Of a stretch of DNA of 13,291 bases, positions 1 to 7,615 are shown in pieces; position 1 is the first letter of the stretch; the number at the start of each line of letters is the position of its first letter. The position numbers and the translations under genes are program-made. The notes under the pieces were generated by a model. That model saw only the letters and a program-made list of their open reading frames with translations, was not told where the DNA came from and did not search any database. The DNA comes from Clostridia bacterium (lineage in GTDB: Bacteria > Bacillota > Clostridia > TANB77 > CAG-508): positions 1 through 13,291 of the forward strand of contig JAAVXQ010000102.1 in the NCBI GenBank assembly GCA_022790685.1. The letters are read 5' to 3'.

Positions 1-1126
1 AAAGAATTGTACTTAAGGGATCCCATAAATTATGTTTTAAATGATGTTTTATTCTTCCTACTTCACACATTCCACTAGCAGATAGTATTATTGCTGGTCT
101 TGTATCCTCATTTAAAGCTTTAGATTCTTCAGCTGTTTGAGTAAATTGTAGACCAGGAAATTCTAAAGGATGGTCACCTGATTTTATTTTTTCTTGTATT
201 TCATCTTCAAATAGTTCTGTATTTTTCTTAAAAATCTCAGTTGCAGAAATAGCAAGTGGACTATCTACATAAACTGGTACATTCATTATAGTTTTATATT
301 TTCTTGCAAACTCTTCATCTTGACCATATTCCTCTTTAAGTTTATCAATTTCATATAATATTTCTTGTGTTCTTCCAACAGCAAAAGAAGGAATGATCAC
401 TCTTCCACCTTTATCTAGAGTTTCTGAAACAATATCTAAAAACATTTTTGCTTTATCATCGTTTCTCATATGAAGTCTATTTCCATATGTAGATTCCATT
501 ATTAAATAGTCTGCATTACTAATCATAGTTGGAGAATCTAAAAGAGGTAAATCATTATTTCCTAAGTCTCCTGTAAAAACAGTCTTTGTAGTCTTTCCTT
601 CTTCTGTTGACCATATTTCTATAATACTTGATCCTAACATATGTCCTGCGTCATTAAATCTAACACTTATATCATCAGTTATTTCAACAATGTCATCATA
701 ATCCACAGGCTCAAACAACTCTAAAGAATTGTAAGCTTCTTCAGCTGTATATAATGGTGGTAAAAGTTCTTTTCCTTCTCTTACCCTTTTTCTATTTTTC
801 CATTCAATTTCAACTTCTTGGATATGTCCACTATCTGGAAGCATTATTGAACATAAATCACATGTAGCTTTTGTTGCATAAATTCTTCCTTTAAATCCTT
901 CATTATATAATTTTGGTATTCTTCCAGAATGATCAATATGCGCATGTGTTAGTAGCATAAAATCTATATCATTTACATTATATAAAAATGGATCTGAATT
1001 CTCCATCTCTTCTGTAATTTTTCCTTGATACATTCCACAGTCCACTAAAAATTTCTTTCCTGCTGCTTCTACTAAAAAATTTGAACCTGTTACAGTTTTT
1101 GCTGCACCTAAAAAAGTTATTTTCAT
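1..1126 (-). CDS. MBL-fold/beta-CASP RNA-processing hydrolase, 3' end missing (runs off left edge)
   Basis: This is the first 375 codons of a metallo-beta-lactamase-fold protein of the CPSF73-like, RNA-specificity (beta-CASP) family, whose studied members cut RNA using two zinc ions. Visible motifs are the N-terminal KITFLGAAKTVTGSNF strand-turn, the zinc signature HAHIDH at residues 61-66, a further histidine in AGHMLGS (H162), and the aspartate of TGDLG (D187). The beta-CASP part follows: ESTYGNR at 211-217, IPSFAVGRTQE, SASGMCE and KHHLKHNLW near the break. Family members are about 450-540 aa, so roughly a quarter to a third is outside the window. The ATG at 1124-1126 has AAGGTGGAGG just upstream. 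The upstream 505-aa gene ends 13 bases before this start, with its stop codon touching this ribosome site, so the two are probably co-transcribed. The family call is secure; the substrate is not known, and no frameshift is seen. Confidence 0.93.
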   Translation of the reverse strand, partial: MKITFLGAAKTVTGSNFLVEAAGKKFLVDCGMYQGKITEEMENSDPFLYNVNDIDFMLLTHAHIDHSGRIPKLYNEGFKGRIYATKATCDLCSIMLPDSGHIQEVEIEWKNRKRVREGKELLPPLYTAEEAYNSLELFEPVDYDDIVEITDDISVRFNDAGHMLGSSIIEIWSTEEGKTTKTVFTGDLGNNDLPLLDSPTMISNADYLIMESTYGNRLHMRNDDKAKMFLDIVSETLDKGGRVIIPSFAVGRTQEILYEIDKLKEEYGQDEEFARKYKTIMNVPVYVDSPLAISATEIFKKNTELFEDEIQEKIKSGDHPLEFPGLQFTQTAEESKALNEDTRPAIILSASGMCEVGRIKHHLKHNLWDPLSTIL

Positions 1127-1139
1127 AAATCCTCCACCT

Positions 1140-2657
1140 TTAATTAAATATTTTTAACATCTTTTTCTGTTTTACTTCTAATTGTTTATTAGGATTTTCA
1201 ATTTTTTTCATTCCTTGCTTTTCAAATATTTCTTTATCATAAATTTTTATAGTCATTTCATCTTTTGAATATTCAAAATATACTCTGATTTCTTCTAAAT
1301 TTATTATCTTTGTATCTATTGCATAATTTATAATGTCATAATTTAAATTAATATCCATACTGAATATTTTCATATATCCTAACTTACAACATTTAATTAT
1401 AATTTTTTTCAGAATCTTTGTAATTTGCTTTTCTAGCTCTTCACACTCTTTTGTATACTTATTCTCAAAAATCATAATATTTCTATAATATCTAATTTCA
1501 TATAGAATATCTATAAAATCATTTCTATCTGTAATTTTAGAAATCTTTTTATCAATAAAATTCAAAAAGTTCTTTTGAAGTTCTATAATTTCTTCCTTCT
1601 GCTCATATCTTTCAGATACTATTTCTAAAAATTGTATAAGTTCATTTCTTCTTTTAACAAAGTTTGTATTTTTTTCCAAATAATCTGCTTCTTTTATATT
1701 ATTTTCAAAAATTTGTTTTTCTTTTACTAATATATATTTCAAAGATTTTAGGTTTAATATTTTTTTCATGTCTTCTAGCTTTGAATTTCTTTTATTAAAT
1801 TCTTTTATTAATAAATTGTCATCTTCTAAAATTTTATCAATTTTTTCAATAGCTTTAATACTCTTTTCTTTTTTTATTTTTAAATCTTTTAAATATTTTT
1901 CTTTATCTTGCATTGCCTTTAAAGTTTTATATTTATCTTTAATTAATGAATTAATTCTAGATTTATCTTTAGTATTTCTATATAAAATCCTACAAAGTGA
2001 TAAAAAGTAATCATCATTACTTGTCACTGTTCTTAAAGTATACTTAAGTTCATATAAAAAATCTCTTTTATTTGATGCATAGTTTCTCCATTCAGTTAAA
2101 AAAACTTCACCTTTAATCACTAATAGATTTTGATATATTAAATTGCTAAGAACATTAATATCTTTCTTTTGGTTTGTATCCCAAGACCAACCATTAAAAT
2201 TATTTAATATTTCTATATTATTTGAATTATAACCCTCCACTAATATATTTTGAAAAGCATTTTTAAATAAAAAATCACTTGGCATATAAAAGAATTTTGG
2301 CTCAATATCAGAAATTGCGTATAAAAGTGATATCTCTGTAGGATAACATAAAATACTTCTTTCTCTTTCATTTGTAAGTGCTAAAACTTTATTCTTAATA
2401 AGCATTTTAGCCTGATCACTATCAGGCTCTACAGTTTTTATATTATCACAATATACTTTTATAACATTTAAAATTTCTTCTAAAAATTCTTCTCTTCCAC
2501 GTGTCTTTCTTTTAACAATCTTATAATCTTTATATGATACTTCGATTTTATATATCATACTTAAAAGGAGATTTTTTGTGCTAGAAGAAAAATACTTTGT
2601 ATCTAATATTTCTTCTAATATTGTATTATAATCTTTTAGTTTAGAAAATAATTTCAC
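1140..2657 (-). CDS. Unrecognised 505-aa protein with central coiled coil
   Basis: I do not recognise this protein. It is rich in Lys, Ile, Glu and Asn, has no signal peptide or convincing membrane segment, and shows no Walker, zinc-finger or HTH motif. An N-terminal helical part (1-120) is followed by an aromatic-rich stretch (about 120-200, including FNGWSWDTNQ at 154-163). Residues about 245-345 are dominated by charged heptad-like helices (KEKYLKDLKIKKEKSIKAIEK) that look like a coiled coil. A more mixed domain (380-475) and a basic tail follow. The start is GTG (2655-2657), chosen because AGGAGG lies at 2665-2670, exactly 7 bases upstream. It lies 36 bases after the ftsK-type gene and 13 bases before the beta-CASP hydrolase gene, in the same direction. 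A cytoplasmic, possibly oligomeric or scaffold-like protein is inference only. It is a real gene by length, ribosome site and spacing; its function is open. Confidence 0.85.
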   Translation of the reverse strand: MKLFSKLKDYNTILEEILDTKYFSSSTKNLLLSMIYKIEVSYKDYKIVKRKTRGREEFLEEILNVIKVYCDNIKTVEPDSDQAKMLIKNKVLALTNERERSILCYPTEISLLYAISDIEPKFFYMPSDFLFKNAFQNILVEGYNSNNIEILNNFNGWSWDTNQKKDINVLSNLIYQNLLVIKGEVFLTEWRNYASNKRDFLYELKYTLRTVTSNDDYFLSLCRILYRNTKDKSRINSLIKDKYKTLKAMQDKEKYLKDLKIKKEKSIKAIEKIDKILEDDNLLIKEFNKRNSKLEDMKKILNLKSLKYILVKEKQIFENNIKEADYLEKNTNFVKRRNELIQFLEIVSERYEQKEEIIELQKNFLNFIDKKISKITDRNDFIDILYEIRYYRNIMIFENKYTKECEELEKQITKILKKIIIKCCKLGYMKIFSMDINLNYDIINYAIDTKIINLEEIRVYFEYSKDEMTIKIYDKEIFEKQGMKKIENPNKQLEVKQKKMLKIFN

Positions 2658-2693
2658 AAAAAAACCTCCTTTTTTTCTATATTCTTAGGAAAA

Positions 2694-5180
2694 TTATACA
2701 CTAGTTTCTTCCTGAGGTGGCTGAGCCATTTTCAATTCTTCCCATCTTTCTTTAGTAATCAATACTTGTCTTGGCTTACTTCCCTCATATCCAGAAATAA
2801 CTCCTCTTGCTTCCATTTGATCTATTATTCTTCCTGCTCTAGCATATCCCACTTTAAATCTTCTTTGTATAAAAGATGTAGATGCTTGTCCAACCTCTAT
2901 TACTGTTTCAATTGCTTCCATTAAAAATGGATCTGTATCATCTTCTTCATCTTTCATATCTAATTCTTTATCAGTACTATTTGCTTTTTCTATAGACTCT
3001 AAAATATCTTCATTATATGTCACTTCTCCATTAGATTTAATAAAATCAACAATTTTTTCAACTTCTTTATCTGAAACAAAAGCACCTTGAACCCTTATTG
3101 GTTTTGAAGCTCCTATAGGATAGAAAAGCATATCTCCTTTTCCTAATAATTTTTCTGCTCCTGCCATATCAAGAATAGTTCTAGAATCGACTTGAGAAGA
3201 AACAGCAAAAGCAATTCTTGATGGTATATTAGCTTTAATTATACCTGTAATAACATCTACTGATGGTCTTTGAGTTGCTATAACTAAATGCATACCAGCA
3301 GCTCTCGCCATTTGAGCTAATCTACAAATTGCATCTTCTACATCATTTGGTGCAACCATCATAAGATCTGCAAGCTCATCTATAATAATTACTATTTGTG
3401 GTAGTTTTCCATCTAGTTCTTCTTTTTCTAGAGCTTCATTGTATCCTTTTATATCTCTTACGCTTTTTTCTGCAAATAAACTATATCTGTGTACCATTTC
3501 TTGAACAGCCCAAGCAAGTGCTCCTGCTGCTTTTTTTGGATCTGTTACAACTGGAATAAGTAAGTGTGGTATTCCATTATAAACAGATAATTCAACTACT
3601 TTAGGATCTACCATAACAAGTTTTACTTCACTAGGTTTTGCTTTATAAATTATACTTGTTATTAATGTATTTATACATACAGATTTTCCAGAACCTGTAG
3701 AACCTGCAATCAAAACGTGAGGCATTTTAGCTATATCAGTTACAACATTTTCACCAGCAACATTTTTTCCAAGAGCAAAAGCAAGTCTTGATTCTGCATC
3801 TCCAAATTCTGCAGACTCTATTAAATCTCTCATATGCACAACTTCTTTATCTTTATTTGGAATTTCAATTCCAACAGCTTGTTTACCTGGTATTGGTGCT
3901 TCTATTCTTATACTTTCTGCTGCTAAATTAAGAGCTATATCATCTGAAAGTTTTGCTATTTTACTTACTCTTACACCTTCTGCTGGTTTAAGTTCATATC
4001 TTGTAATCGCTGGACCTACAGAAACATTTTCTACTTTTGCAGAAACACCAAAGCTAAATAAAGTTTTTTGTAATTTAGTGGCAGTGTCAGTTAATGCTTT
4101 TTTTCCACCTTTTATACCTTTGCTTTCTCCCATTTTCATTAATTCTGCTGGTGGAAATTCATAGTTTTCATCTTCTTCAACTATTGTATTATGTTCTAAT
4201 TGCAAAACTTCTTTTACTTTATTTTCTTTTACTTCTTCCTCTTGTTTAAAAAGGTTAGCTTCTATTTCATTTGGATTTATGTCTTCTTTAGGTTCTTCAA
4301 TATTTAAAATAATCTCTTCTTCTTCTTTTTCCTTTTTTCTTCCTCTAAATAAAGAACTTCTAATTTTATTTTCTCTTTCTTCTGTAACATTTTTTTCATC
4401 GTTTCCAGTATTCAAGTTTATAGTTATCTGGTCTTCTTCAACAGGCATTAAATCTTCTACTTTTGAACGTTTTTTATTAGGTATACTCTTAGTATTATCT
4501 CCAATTTCTCTTTCTTTTAATAATACATCTGTATTTTTCTTTCTATTTAGTCTTGCTTCTCTTCTTTGTTCCAATTCTTCTTCTAAAGCTTCTCTTCTTT
4601 CATTTCTTCTATCTAAATAATCAACTATTATTGCTGATGGACTTATTCCAAATGTAAATACCGCTAAAATAATTACAATTCCTACAGTAGTTATTGCTGC
4701 TCCACTCATTCCTAGTAAATTTATAAGTGGATATGCTACTACAACTCCTACTGTTCCACCACCAATATTTTTTTCTCCAAGTTCATAAGCAACTTCAATA
4801 ACTTGATTAAACTCTAAATCTTTATTTATATTTCCTTTTGAAATTTGATATATTGACATTGCTGCAGCAATACAAGATAAAAATAGTACATATTGAATTA
4901 GTTTTGAAGTTAAATAATTTTTATCTTCTTTAGCTAAATTTACAGCTATAGCCATTGTTCCTATTGGAATTAAATATTTAATAAAACCAATTATTCCTCC
5001 CAAAACAGGACTTAGAATTTCTCCTACAACGCCCTTTTCTGCATATATTAAAACAAATAGCAATATACTAATTATAAACATACATATTACTGCCAAATCT
5101 ATATTTAGTGAATTCCTTTTCTTACTATTTTTTGAATTTCTACTACTTATATTATTACTCTTTTTACGTTTTCTTCCCAA
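2694..5180 (-). CDS. ftsK: FtsK/SpoIIIE-family DNA translocase
   Basis: An 828-aa septal DNA pump that uses ATP to move double-stranded chromosome DNA through the closing division septum. A basic, Asn/Ser-rich N-terminus is followed by about four membrane segments between residues 27 and 180. A charged, Glu/Lys-rich linker spans about 190-345. The motor has Walker A GSTGSGKS at 493-500, Walker B IVIIIDE at 596-602, and ATQRPS at 635-640. The winged-helix gamma domain (about 752-815, RRFKVGYARAGRIIDQME) reads the KOPS/SRS-type orientation sequences in known members. Length and four-helix membrane part fit the Bacillus SpoIIIE/SftA-FtsK size class rather than the much longer E. coli FtsK. The start is TTG at 5178-5180: an in-frame stop lies at 5193-5195, AGGAGG is 8 bases upstream, and the next in-frame Met is residue 34, inside the first membrane helix. 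Whether it serves vegetative division, sporulation or both cannot be told from one copy. Confidence 0.96.
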   Translation of the reverse strand: MGRKRKKSNNISSRNSKNSKKRNSLNIDLAVICMFIISILLFVLIYAEKGVVGEILSPVLGGIIGFIKYLIPIGTMAIAVNLAKEDKNYLTSKLIQYVLFLSCIAAAMSIYQISKGNINKDLEFNQVIEVAYELGEKNIGGGTVGVVVAYPLINLLGMSGAAITTVGIVIILAVFTFGISPSAIIVDYLDRRNERREALEEELEQRREARLNRKKNTDVLLKEREIGDNTKSIPNKKRSKVEDLMPVEEDQITINLNTGNDEKNVTEERENKIRSSLFRGRKKEKEEEEIILNIEEPKEDINPNEIEANLFKQEEEVKENKVKEVLQLEHNTIVEEDENYEFPPAELMKMGESKGIKGGKKALTDTATKLQKTLFSFGVSAKVENVSVGPAITRYELKPAEGVRVSKIAKLSDDIALNLAAESIRIEAPIPGKQAVGIEIPNKDKEVVHMRDLIESAEFGDAESRLAFALGKNVAGENVVTDIAKMPHVLIAGSTGSGKSVCINTLITSIIYKAKPSEVKLVMVDPKVVELSVYNGIPHLLIPVVTDPKKAAGALAWAVQEMVHRYSLFAEKSVRDIKGYNEALEKEELDGKLPQIVIIIDELADLMMVAPNDVEDAICRLAQMARAAGMHLVIATQRPSVDVITGIIKANIPSRIAFAVSSQVDSRTILDMAGAEKLLGKGDMLFYPIGASKPIRVQGAFVSDKEVEKIVDFIKSNGEVTYNEDILESIEKANSTDKELDMKDEEDDTDPFLMEAIETVIEVGQASTSFIQRRFKVGYARAGRIIDQMEARGVISGYEGSKPRQVLITKERWEELKMAQPPQEETSV

Positions 5181-5188
5181 AACAACAT

Positions 5189-5194
5189 CCTCCT
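5189..5194 (-). promoter_or_regulatory. Ribosome binding site fixing the TTG start of ftsK
   Basis: The minus strand reads AGGAGG here, 8 bases before TTG at 5178-5180. An ATG at 5186-5188 lies directly against it but is out of frame with the translocase, so TTG is the start that fits both frame and spacing. Confidence 0.85.
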
Positions 5195-5200
5195 AAATTT

Positions 5201-5249
5201 AAAGCCACAATCAGAATCAATATAAAAAATTGATTTTGATTCTGGCTTT
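5201..5249 (-). terminator. Long hairpin, terminator or attenuator before ftsK
   Basis: Positions 5201-5221 pair with 5229-5249: 21 positions, one C-C mismatch (5208/5242) and one G-U pair, around a 7-base loop. On the leftward transcript it comes 5 bases after the stop of the 159-aa gene and is followed by TTTAAATTT, a broken U tract. The tract on the other side (plus strand, CTTTTTTCTC) is better. The ftsK ribosome site starts 6 bases after the stem. It most simply ends the rsmD unit, with partial readthrough into ftsK. Confidence 0.7.
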
Positions 5250-5254
5250 TTTCT

Positions 5255-5734
5255 CTATTTAAGCTCTTTTCTATTATTCTGTATAGTCTCTAATGCAGTT
5301 TTTACTGATGATTCCACATTAATTAGTGTTGAACTTAGGTTCTTCATATTTGATTCAATATCAGCTAATATTGAATCAACATATGTTGTTGTACCTTTAG
5401 TAATTTCTCTATACATTTCATTTGCATCAGCAATAATTTCTGTTTTCTTATCATATGCCTTTTTAGTTATTTCATGTTCATCAATCATTGAAATTATTCT
5501 ATTTTCAGCTTCTTTCATAAGATCTTCCGCATCCTTTTGAGCTTCTGCTATTATTCGTTCTCTTTCCTCTTTAATCCATTTTGCTTGTTTAAGCTCATCT
5601 GGAAGATTTAATCTTATTTCTTTTATTATATCTAATATTTCATTTTTCTCAACGATACATTTATCTGTAAAAGGTACATTTTTACTTTTTTCTAATATAT
5701 CTTCTAAAGTTTCTAGTAATGTAAAGATTTCCAT
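5255..5734 (-). CDS. Coiled-coil protein, DivIVA/ATP-synthase-b-like
   Basis: A 159-aa soluble, mostly helical protein with no membrane segment. After a short N-terminal helix (MEIFTLLETLEDILEKSKNV) and a conserved-looking PFTDKCIV...LPDELKQAKWI block (21-54), residues 55-112 form a continuous charged helix with Ala/Glu/Lys heptads (RERIIAEAQKDAEDLMKEAE). Such helices are often auto-labelled as ATP synthase subunit b or DivIVA-like because of the coiled coil, but no F-type ATPase genes are nearby and no membrane anchor exists. Clostridial genomes often carry a protein of this type near rsmD and coaD; coaD is absent here. The ATG at 5732-5734 lies 3 bases after the rsmD stop, and its ribosome site (AAAGGGG) overlaps the last rsmD codons, so translation is probably coupled. 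Function is unknown; a structural or division-linked role is inference. Confidence 0.85.
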   Translation of the reverse strand: MEIFTLLETLEDILEKSKNVPFTDKCIVEKNEILDIIKEIRLNLPDELKQAKWIKEERERIIAEAQKDAEDLMKEAENRIISMIDEHEITKKAYDKKTEIIADANEMYREITKGTTTYVDSILADIESNMKNLSSTLINVESSVKTALETIQNNRKELK

Positions 5735-5737
5735 ACC

Positions 5738-6304
5738 TTACCCCTTTCGATTTAAGAATATGAGAGAAACTCTCCCATATTTTCTTACATCATATATATC
5801 AAAATACTTACTATCAATAATTTTGATTATCCTATCTTTATCATCTGTTTCAAGTATTATTATTCCATCCTCTTTTAAAAGATTGTATTCTTTTATTTTT
5901 TCTAAAGCTTTTTGATAGTAATTTGATTCATATGGTGGATCTAAAAAAATAATATCTAATGATATATTTTCTAGTTTTAATTTATCTAGTGCATTTTCAT
6001 AAGAGCATTTTAAAACAACCGCTTTTTCATAATTTCTAGTTTTGTCTACATTTTTATTTATAACATCTATGGCTTTGCCAAATTTATCACAAAATATAGC
6101 TTTTGAAGCACCTCTGCTTAAAGATTCTAAACCTAAAGCACCGCTTCCAGCAAACAAATCTAAAACAACAATACTCTCTTCTTCTAATTTAACTTGAATT
6201 ATGTTAAACAAAGATTCTTTTACTCTGTCTAAAGTTGGGCGAGTCTCCTCACCTTCTAAAGTGTTTAATTTTGTTCCTCGATTTTGTCCACTTATTATTC
6301 TCAC
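5738..6304 (-). CDS. rsmD: 16S rRNA (guanine-966 N2)-methyltransferase
   Basis: RsmD uses S-adenosylmethionine to methylate N2 of G966 (E. coli numbering) in 16S rRNA on the assembling small subunit. From the chosen start the protein is 188 aa, the usual family size. It opens with RIISGQNRGTKL, then TRPTLDRVKESLFNI (21-35), SAM motif I DLFAGSGALGLESLSRGA (49-66), acidic D73 of FCDK, and the catalytic motif DPPY at 122-125. The start is GTG at 6302-6304: family members begin at (M)RIISG, AGGAG lies 10 bases upstream, and a good promoter sits just before that. The frame is open back to an ATG at 6443-6445, but the added 47 residues do not look like the family and would span the promoter. The gene is first in a two-gene unit with the 159-aa coiled-coil gene. 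The assignment is secure. Confidence 0.94.
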   Translation of the reverse strand: MRIISGQNRGTKLNTLEGEETRPTLDRVKESLFNIIQVKLEEESIVVLDLFAGSGALGLESLSRGASKAIFCDKFGKAIDVINKNVDKTRNYEKAVVLKCSYENALDKLKLENISLDIIFLDPPYESNYYQKALEKIKEYNLLKEDGIIILETDDKDRIIKIIDSKYFDIYDVRKYGRVSLIFLNRKG

Positions 6305-6314
6305 AAATGCTTTT

Positions 6315-6319
6315 CTCCT
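6315..6319 (-). promoter_or_regulatory. Ribosome binding site for the internal GTG start of rsmD
   Basis: The minus strand reads TAGGAG with AGGAG at 6315-6319, 10 bases before GTG at 6302-6304. The spacing is slightly long but no better site precedes another start. It supports the 188-aa form of RsmD. Confidence 0.65.
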
Positions 6320-6329
6320 ATTACACCCT

Positions 6330-6358
6330 AGTATATTATATACATATATTTTATTCAA
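6330..6358 (-). promoter_or_regulatory. Sigma-A-type promoter for rsmD
   Basis: On the minus strand TTGAAT (6353-6358) is followed after 17 bases by TATACT (6330-6335). Transcription would begin near 6323, giving a leader of about 20 bases that holds the AGGAG site. Each hexamer differs from consensus at one position. It follows the divIVA terminator, consistent with a separate unit. Confidence 0.7.
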
Positions 6359-6464
6359 AATATGGAATAAGTCAATACGATTTACGTAATTGTAATACAT
6401 ACTTAATTTTTTTGTAATATAAGTATTTTCGCCAAAAAACCACATTTTTATAATCTAAACACAA

Positions 6465-6493
6465 AAAAAGATTGTCAAAAAAACAATCTTTTT
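6465..6493 (-). terminator. Rho-independent terminator after divIVA
   Basis: Positions 6465-6475 pair with 6483-6493 (11 bp, core GATTGT/ACAATC) around a 7-base loop. On the leftward transcript the stem ends in a run of U (TTTTTTTGTGTTT). It lies 9 bases past the divIVA stop and before the rsmD promoter. An A-rich left side would allow weaker activity in the other direction, but no gene needs it. Confidence 0.85.
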
Positions 6494-6502
6494 AAATATA
6501 TT

Positions 6503-6952
6503 TTATTCATTCTCATTTTTATCTTGTAATAATTCTAATTGAGATATTAATAAAGCTTCCATTTTGGCTTTATAAACATCAAATTGTCTCTTTACATCTT
6601 CTAATCTTCTTTTTACATCAAATTCTTCTTTATTTAATTCATCTATACTTCTTCTTGCCTCGCCTTGTGCATCTCTTATTATTTGGTCTGCTTGTTTATG
6701 TGCCATATTTTTTATATCTTCTGCGGTTGTTTGAGCCATTACTAAAGTATTTTGTAAAGTATGTTCAACACTTCTATAATGTTCTAGATCTTTTTTTGAT
6801 TGTTCTATTTGAGTTTTGAATTCTGCATTTTCTTTATAAAGTTTTTCATATTCTACTGTTAACTCATCTAAAAAATCATCAACTTCTTCTACATTATATC
6901 CTTTAATTGTCTTTGAAAATCTTTTGTTTTCAATATCTAAAGGTGTTAGCAT
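6503..6952 (-). CDS. divIVA: DivIVA-domain protein
   Basis: A 149-aa coiled-coil protein of the DivIVA/GpsB family, which binds curved membrane at poles and septa and recruits division, wall or chromosome partners. The diagnostic N-terminal lipid-binding domain is clear: LTPLDIENKRFSKTIKGYN (2-20) then VEEVDDFLDELTVEYEKLY. A first coiled coil covers about 30-60, and a second, more charged one about 70-145 (AQTTAEDIKNMAHKQADQIIRDAQ). It is close to Bacillus DivIVA (about 165 aa) in length. The ATG at 6950-6952 has AGGAGG 8 bases upstream. It lies 28 bases downstream of sepF, shares its promoter, and is closed by a strong terminator. The sepF-to-divIVA order matches the ylm division cluster of Gram-positive bacteria, with ylmG and ylmH missing between them. 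Family membership is sure; whether it acts in division, pole organisation or growth is not visible. Confidence 0.93.
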   Translation of the reverse strand: MLTPLDIENKRFSKTIKGYNVEEVDDFLDELTVEYEKLYKENAEFKTQIEQSKKDLEHYRSVEHTLQNTLVMAQTTAEDIKNMAHKQADQIIRDAQGEARRSIDELNKEEFDVKRRLEDVKRQFDVYKAKMEALLISQLELLQDKNENE

Positions 6953-6980
6953 ATATATTTCCTCCTAATACTCTATTTAG

Positions 6981-7460
6981 TTATTTTATCCATGAAGCAG
7001 AAAATTTACTTTCTATTTTTTCTTTTGTTATTTCATTAACTATATCATAATTGCATGGAGCAACAACAAATATTGAATTAGATACTTTTTCAATATTTCC
7101 ATCTAAAGCTTCAACAGCACCACTTACAACATCTACTATTCTTCTAGCAACATCTTTGCTAACATATTCTAAGTTTATTACTACTGCATTTTTGTCTTTT
7201 AATTGTCCAACAATTTCATTAGCTTGTTCAAAGTTTGTAGGTTTAGAAATTTTCATTCTAATTTGTTGTGCTTGTGGCATTGATACTACTTTATTATTTT
7301 TTCTTCCCCATAATATATTTTTTGGTTCTTTTTCTATTTCTTCCTCATCATCATATTCATAATCATAATCCATGTTATCATATTCTTCATCATAATTTTC
7401 TTGTGAATCATTTTCTCCCCAAAAATAATTCATAAATTTCTTTATTGCTGTTCCCGCCAT
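6981..7460 (-). CDS. sepF: Cell division protein SepF
   Basis: SepF tethers FtsZ filaments to the membrane and organises them into rings during septation. The 159-aa protein has the family plan: an N-terminal amphipathic anchor (MAGTAIKKFMNYFWG), a long acidic Asp/Tyr/Glu-rich linker (17-45), and the C-terminal polymerising/FtsZ-binding domain (about 57-150). That domain includes VVSMPQAQQIRMKI, VINLEYVSKDVARRIVDVVSGAV (split here by the conserved glycine G114) and the closing SIFVVAPCNYDI strand. Bacillus SepF is about 150 aa. The ATG at 7458-7460 has AGGAGG 11 bases upstream, slightly far but with no rival start. It is the first gene after a TTGACA promoter and precedes divIVA by 28 bases. 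ylmD/ylmE, often upstream elsewhere, are absent; the HlyD-like gene holds that place. The assignment is secure. Confidence 0.95.
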   Translation of the reverse strand: MAGTAIKKFMNYFWGENDSQENYDEEYDNMDYDYEYDDEEEIEKEPKNILWGRKNNKVVSMPQAQQIRMKISKPTNFEQANEIVGQLKDKNAVVINLEYVSKDVARRIVDVVSGAVEALDGNIEKVSNSIFVVAPCNYDIVNEITKEKIESKFSASWIK

Positions 7461-7513
7461 TTTTTTACAGACCTCCTAAAATTTTCTTTTCATTCGTAGC
7501 TTAATATGTATAT

Positions 7514-7542
7514 AGTATCTATCTTTTTTTTCATATTGTCAA
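7514..7542 (-). promoter_or_regulatory. Sigma-A-type promoter for sepF-divIVA
   Basis: The minus strand has a perfect TTGACA (7537-7542), a 17-base spacer containing eight A, and GATACT (7514-7519, four of six consensus bases). TACTAT two bases further is an alternative -10. It lies in the 155-bp gap between the HlyD-like gene and sepF, about 55 bases before the sepF start. I see no strong terminator in that gap, so some readthrough from upstream is possible. Confidence 0.7.
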
Positions 7543-7615
7543 TACTTTTTTTCCATTTTAAGCCAATGTTATTAAAAAATAATGCTTTTGTAATTTTTGT
7601 GTAACATTTTGTTTT

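Noticed and set aside
4279..4620. 113-codon plus-strand open frame rich in Ser/Phe/Leu
   Set aside because: It is antisense to the Glu/Lys-rich FtsK linker; the minus-strand codons GAA/AAA read back as Ser/Phe/Leu. No ribosome site and no sensible protein.
5186..5188. ATG close to the ftsK ribosome site
   Set aside because: Out of frame with the translocase and directly abutting AGGAGG, so too close to be used.
5255..5734. ATP synthase subunit b for the 159-aa coiled-coil protein
   Set aside because: No N-terminal membrane helix and no other ATP synthase genes nearby; the likeness is only the charged coiled coil.
6369..6374. TTGACT-like -35 upstream of rsmD
   Set aside because: The only good -10 sequences lie 27 or more bases away; the TTGAAT-17-TATACT pair fits better.
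6201..6417. Two overlapping plus-strand open frames near the rsmD start
   Set aside because: They lie opposite rsmD and its promoter, lack ribosome sites and look like AT-rich noise.
6305..6445. N-terminal 47-codon extension of rsmD from ATG at 6443-6445
   Set aside because: No family match, contains the promoter hexamers, and leaves the normal RIISG start internal.
7556..7612. Possible terminator after the HlyD-like gene (AATGTTA paired with TAACATT)
   Set aside because: The stem is only 7 bp with a loop of about 30 bases and no U tract; not supported as a terminator.
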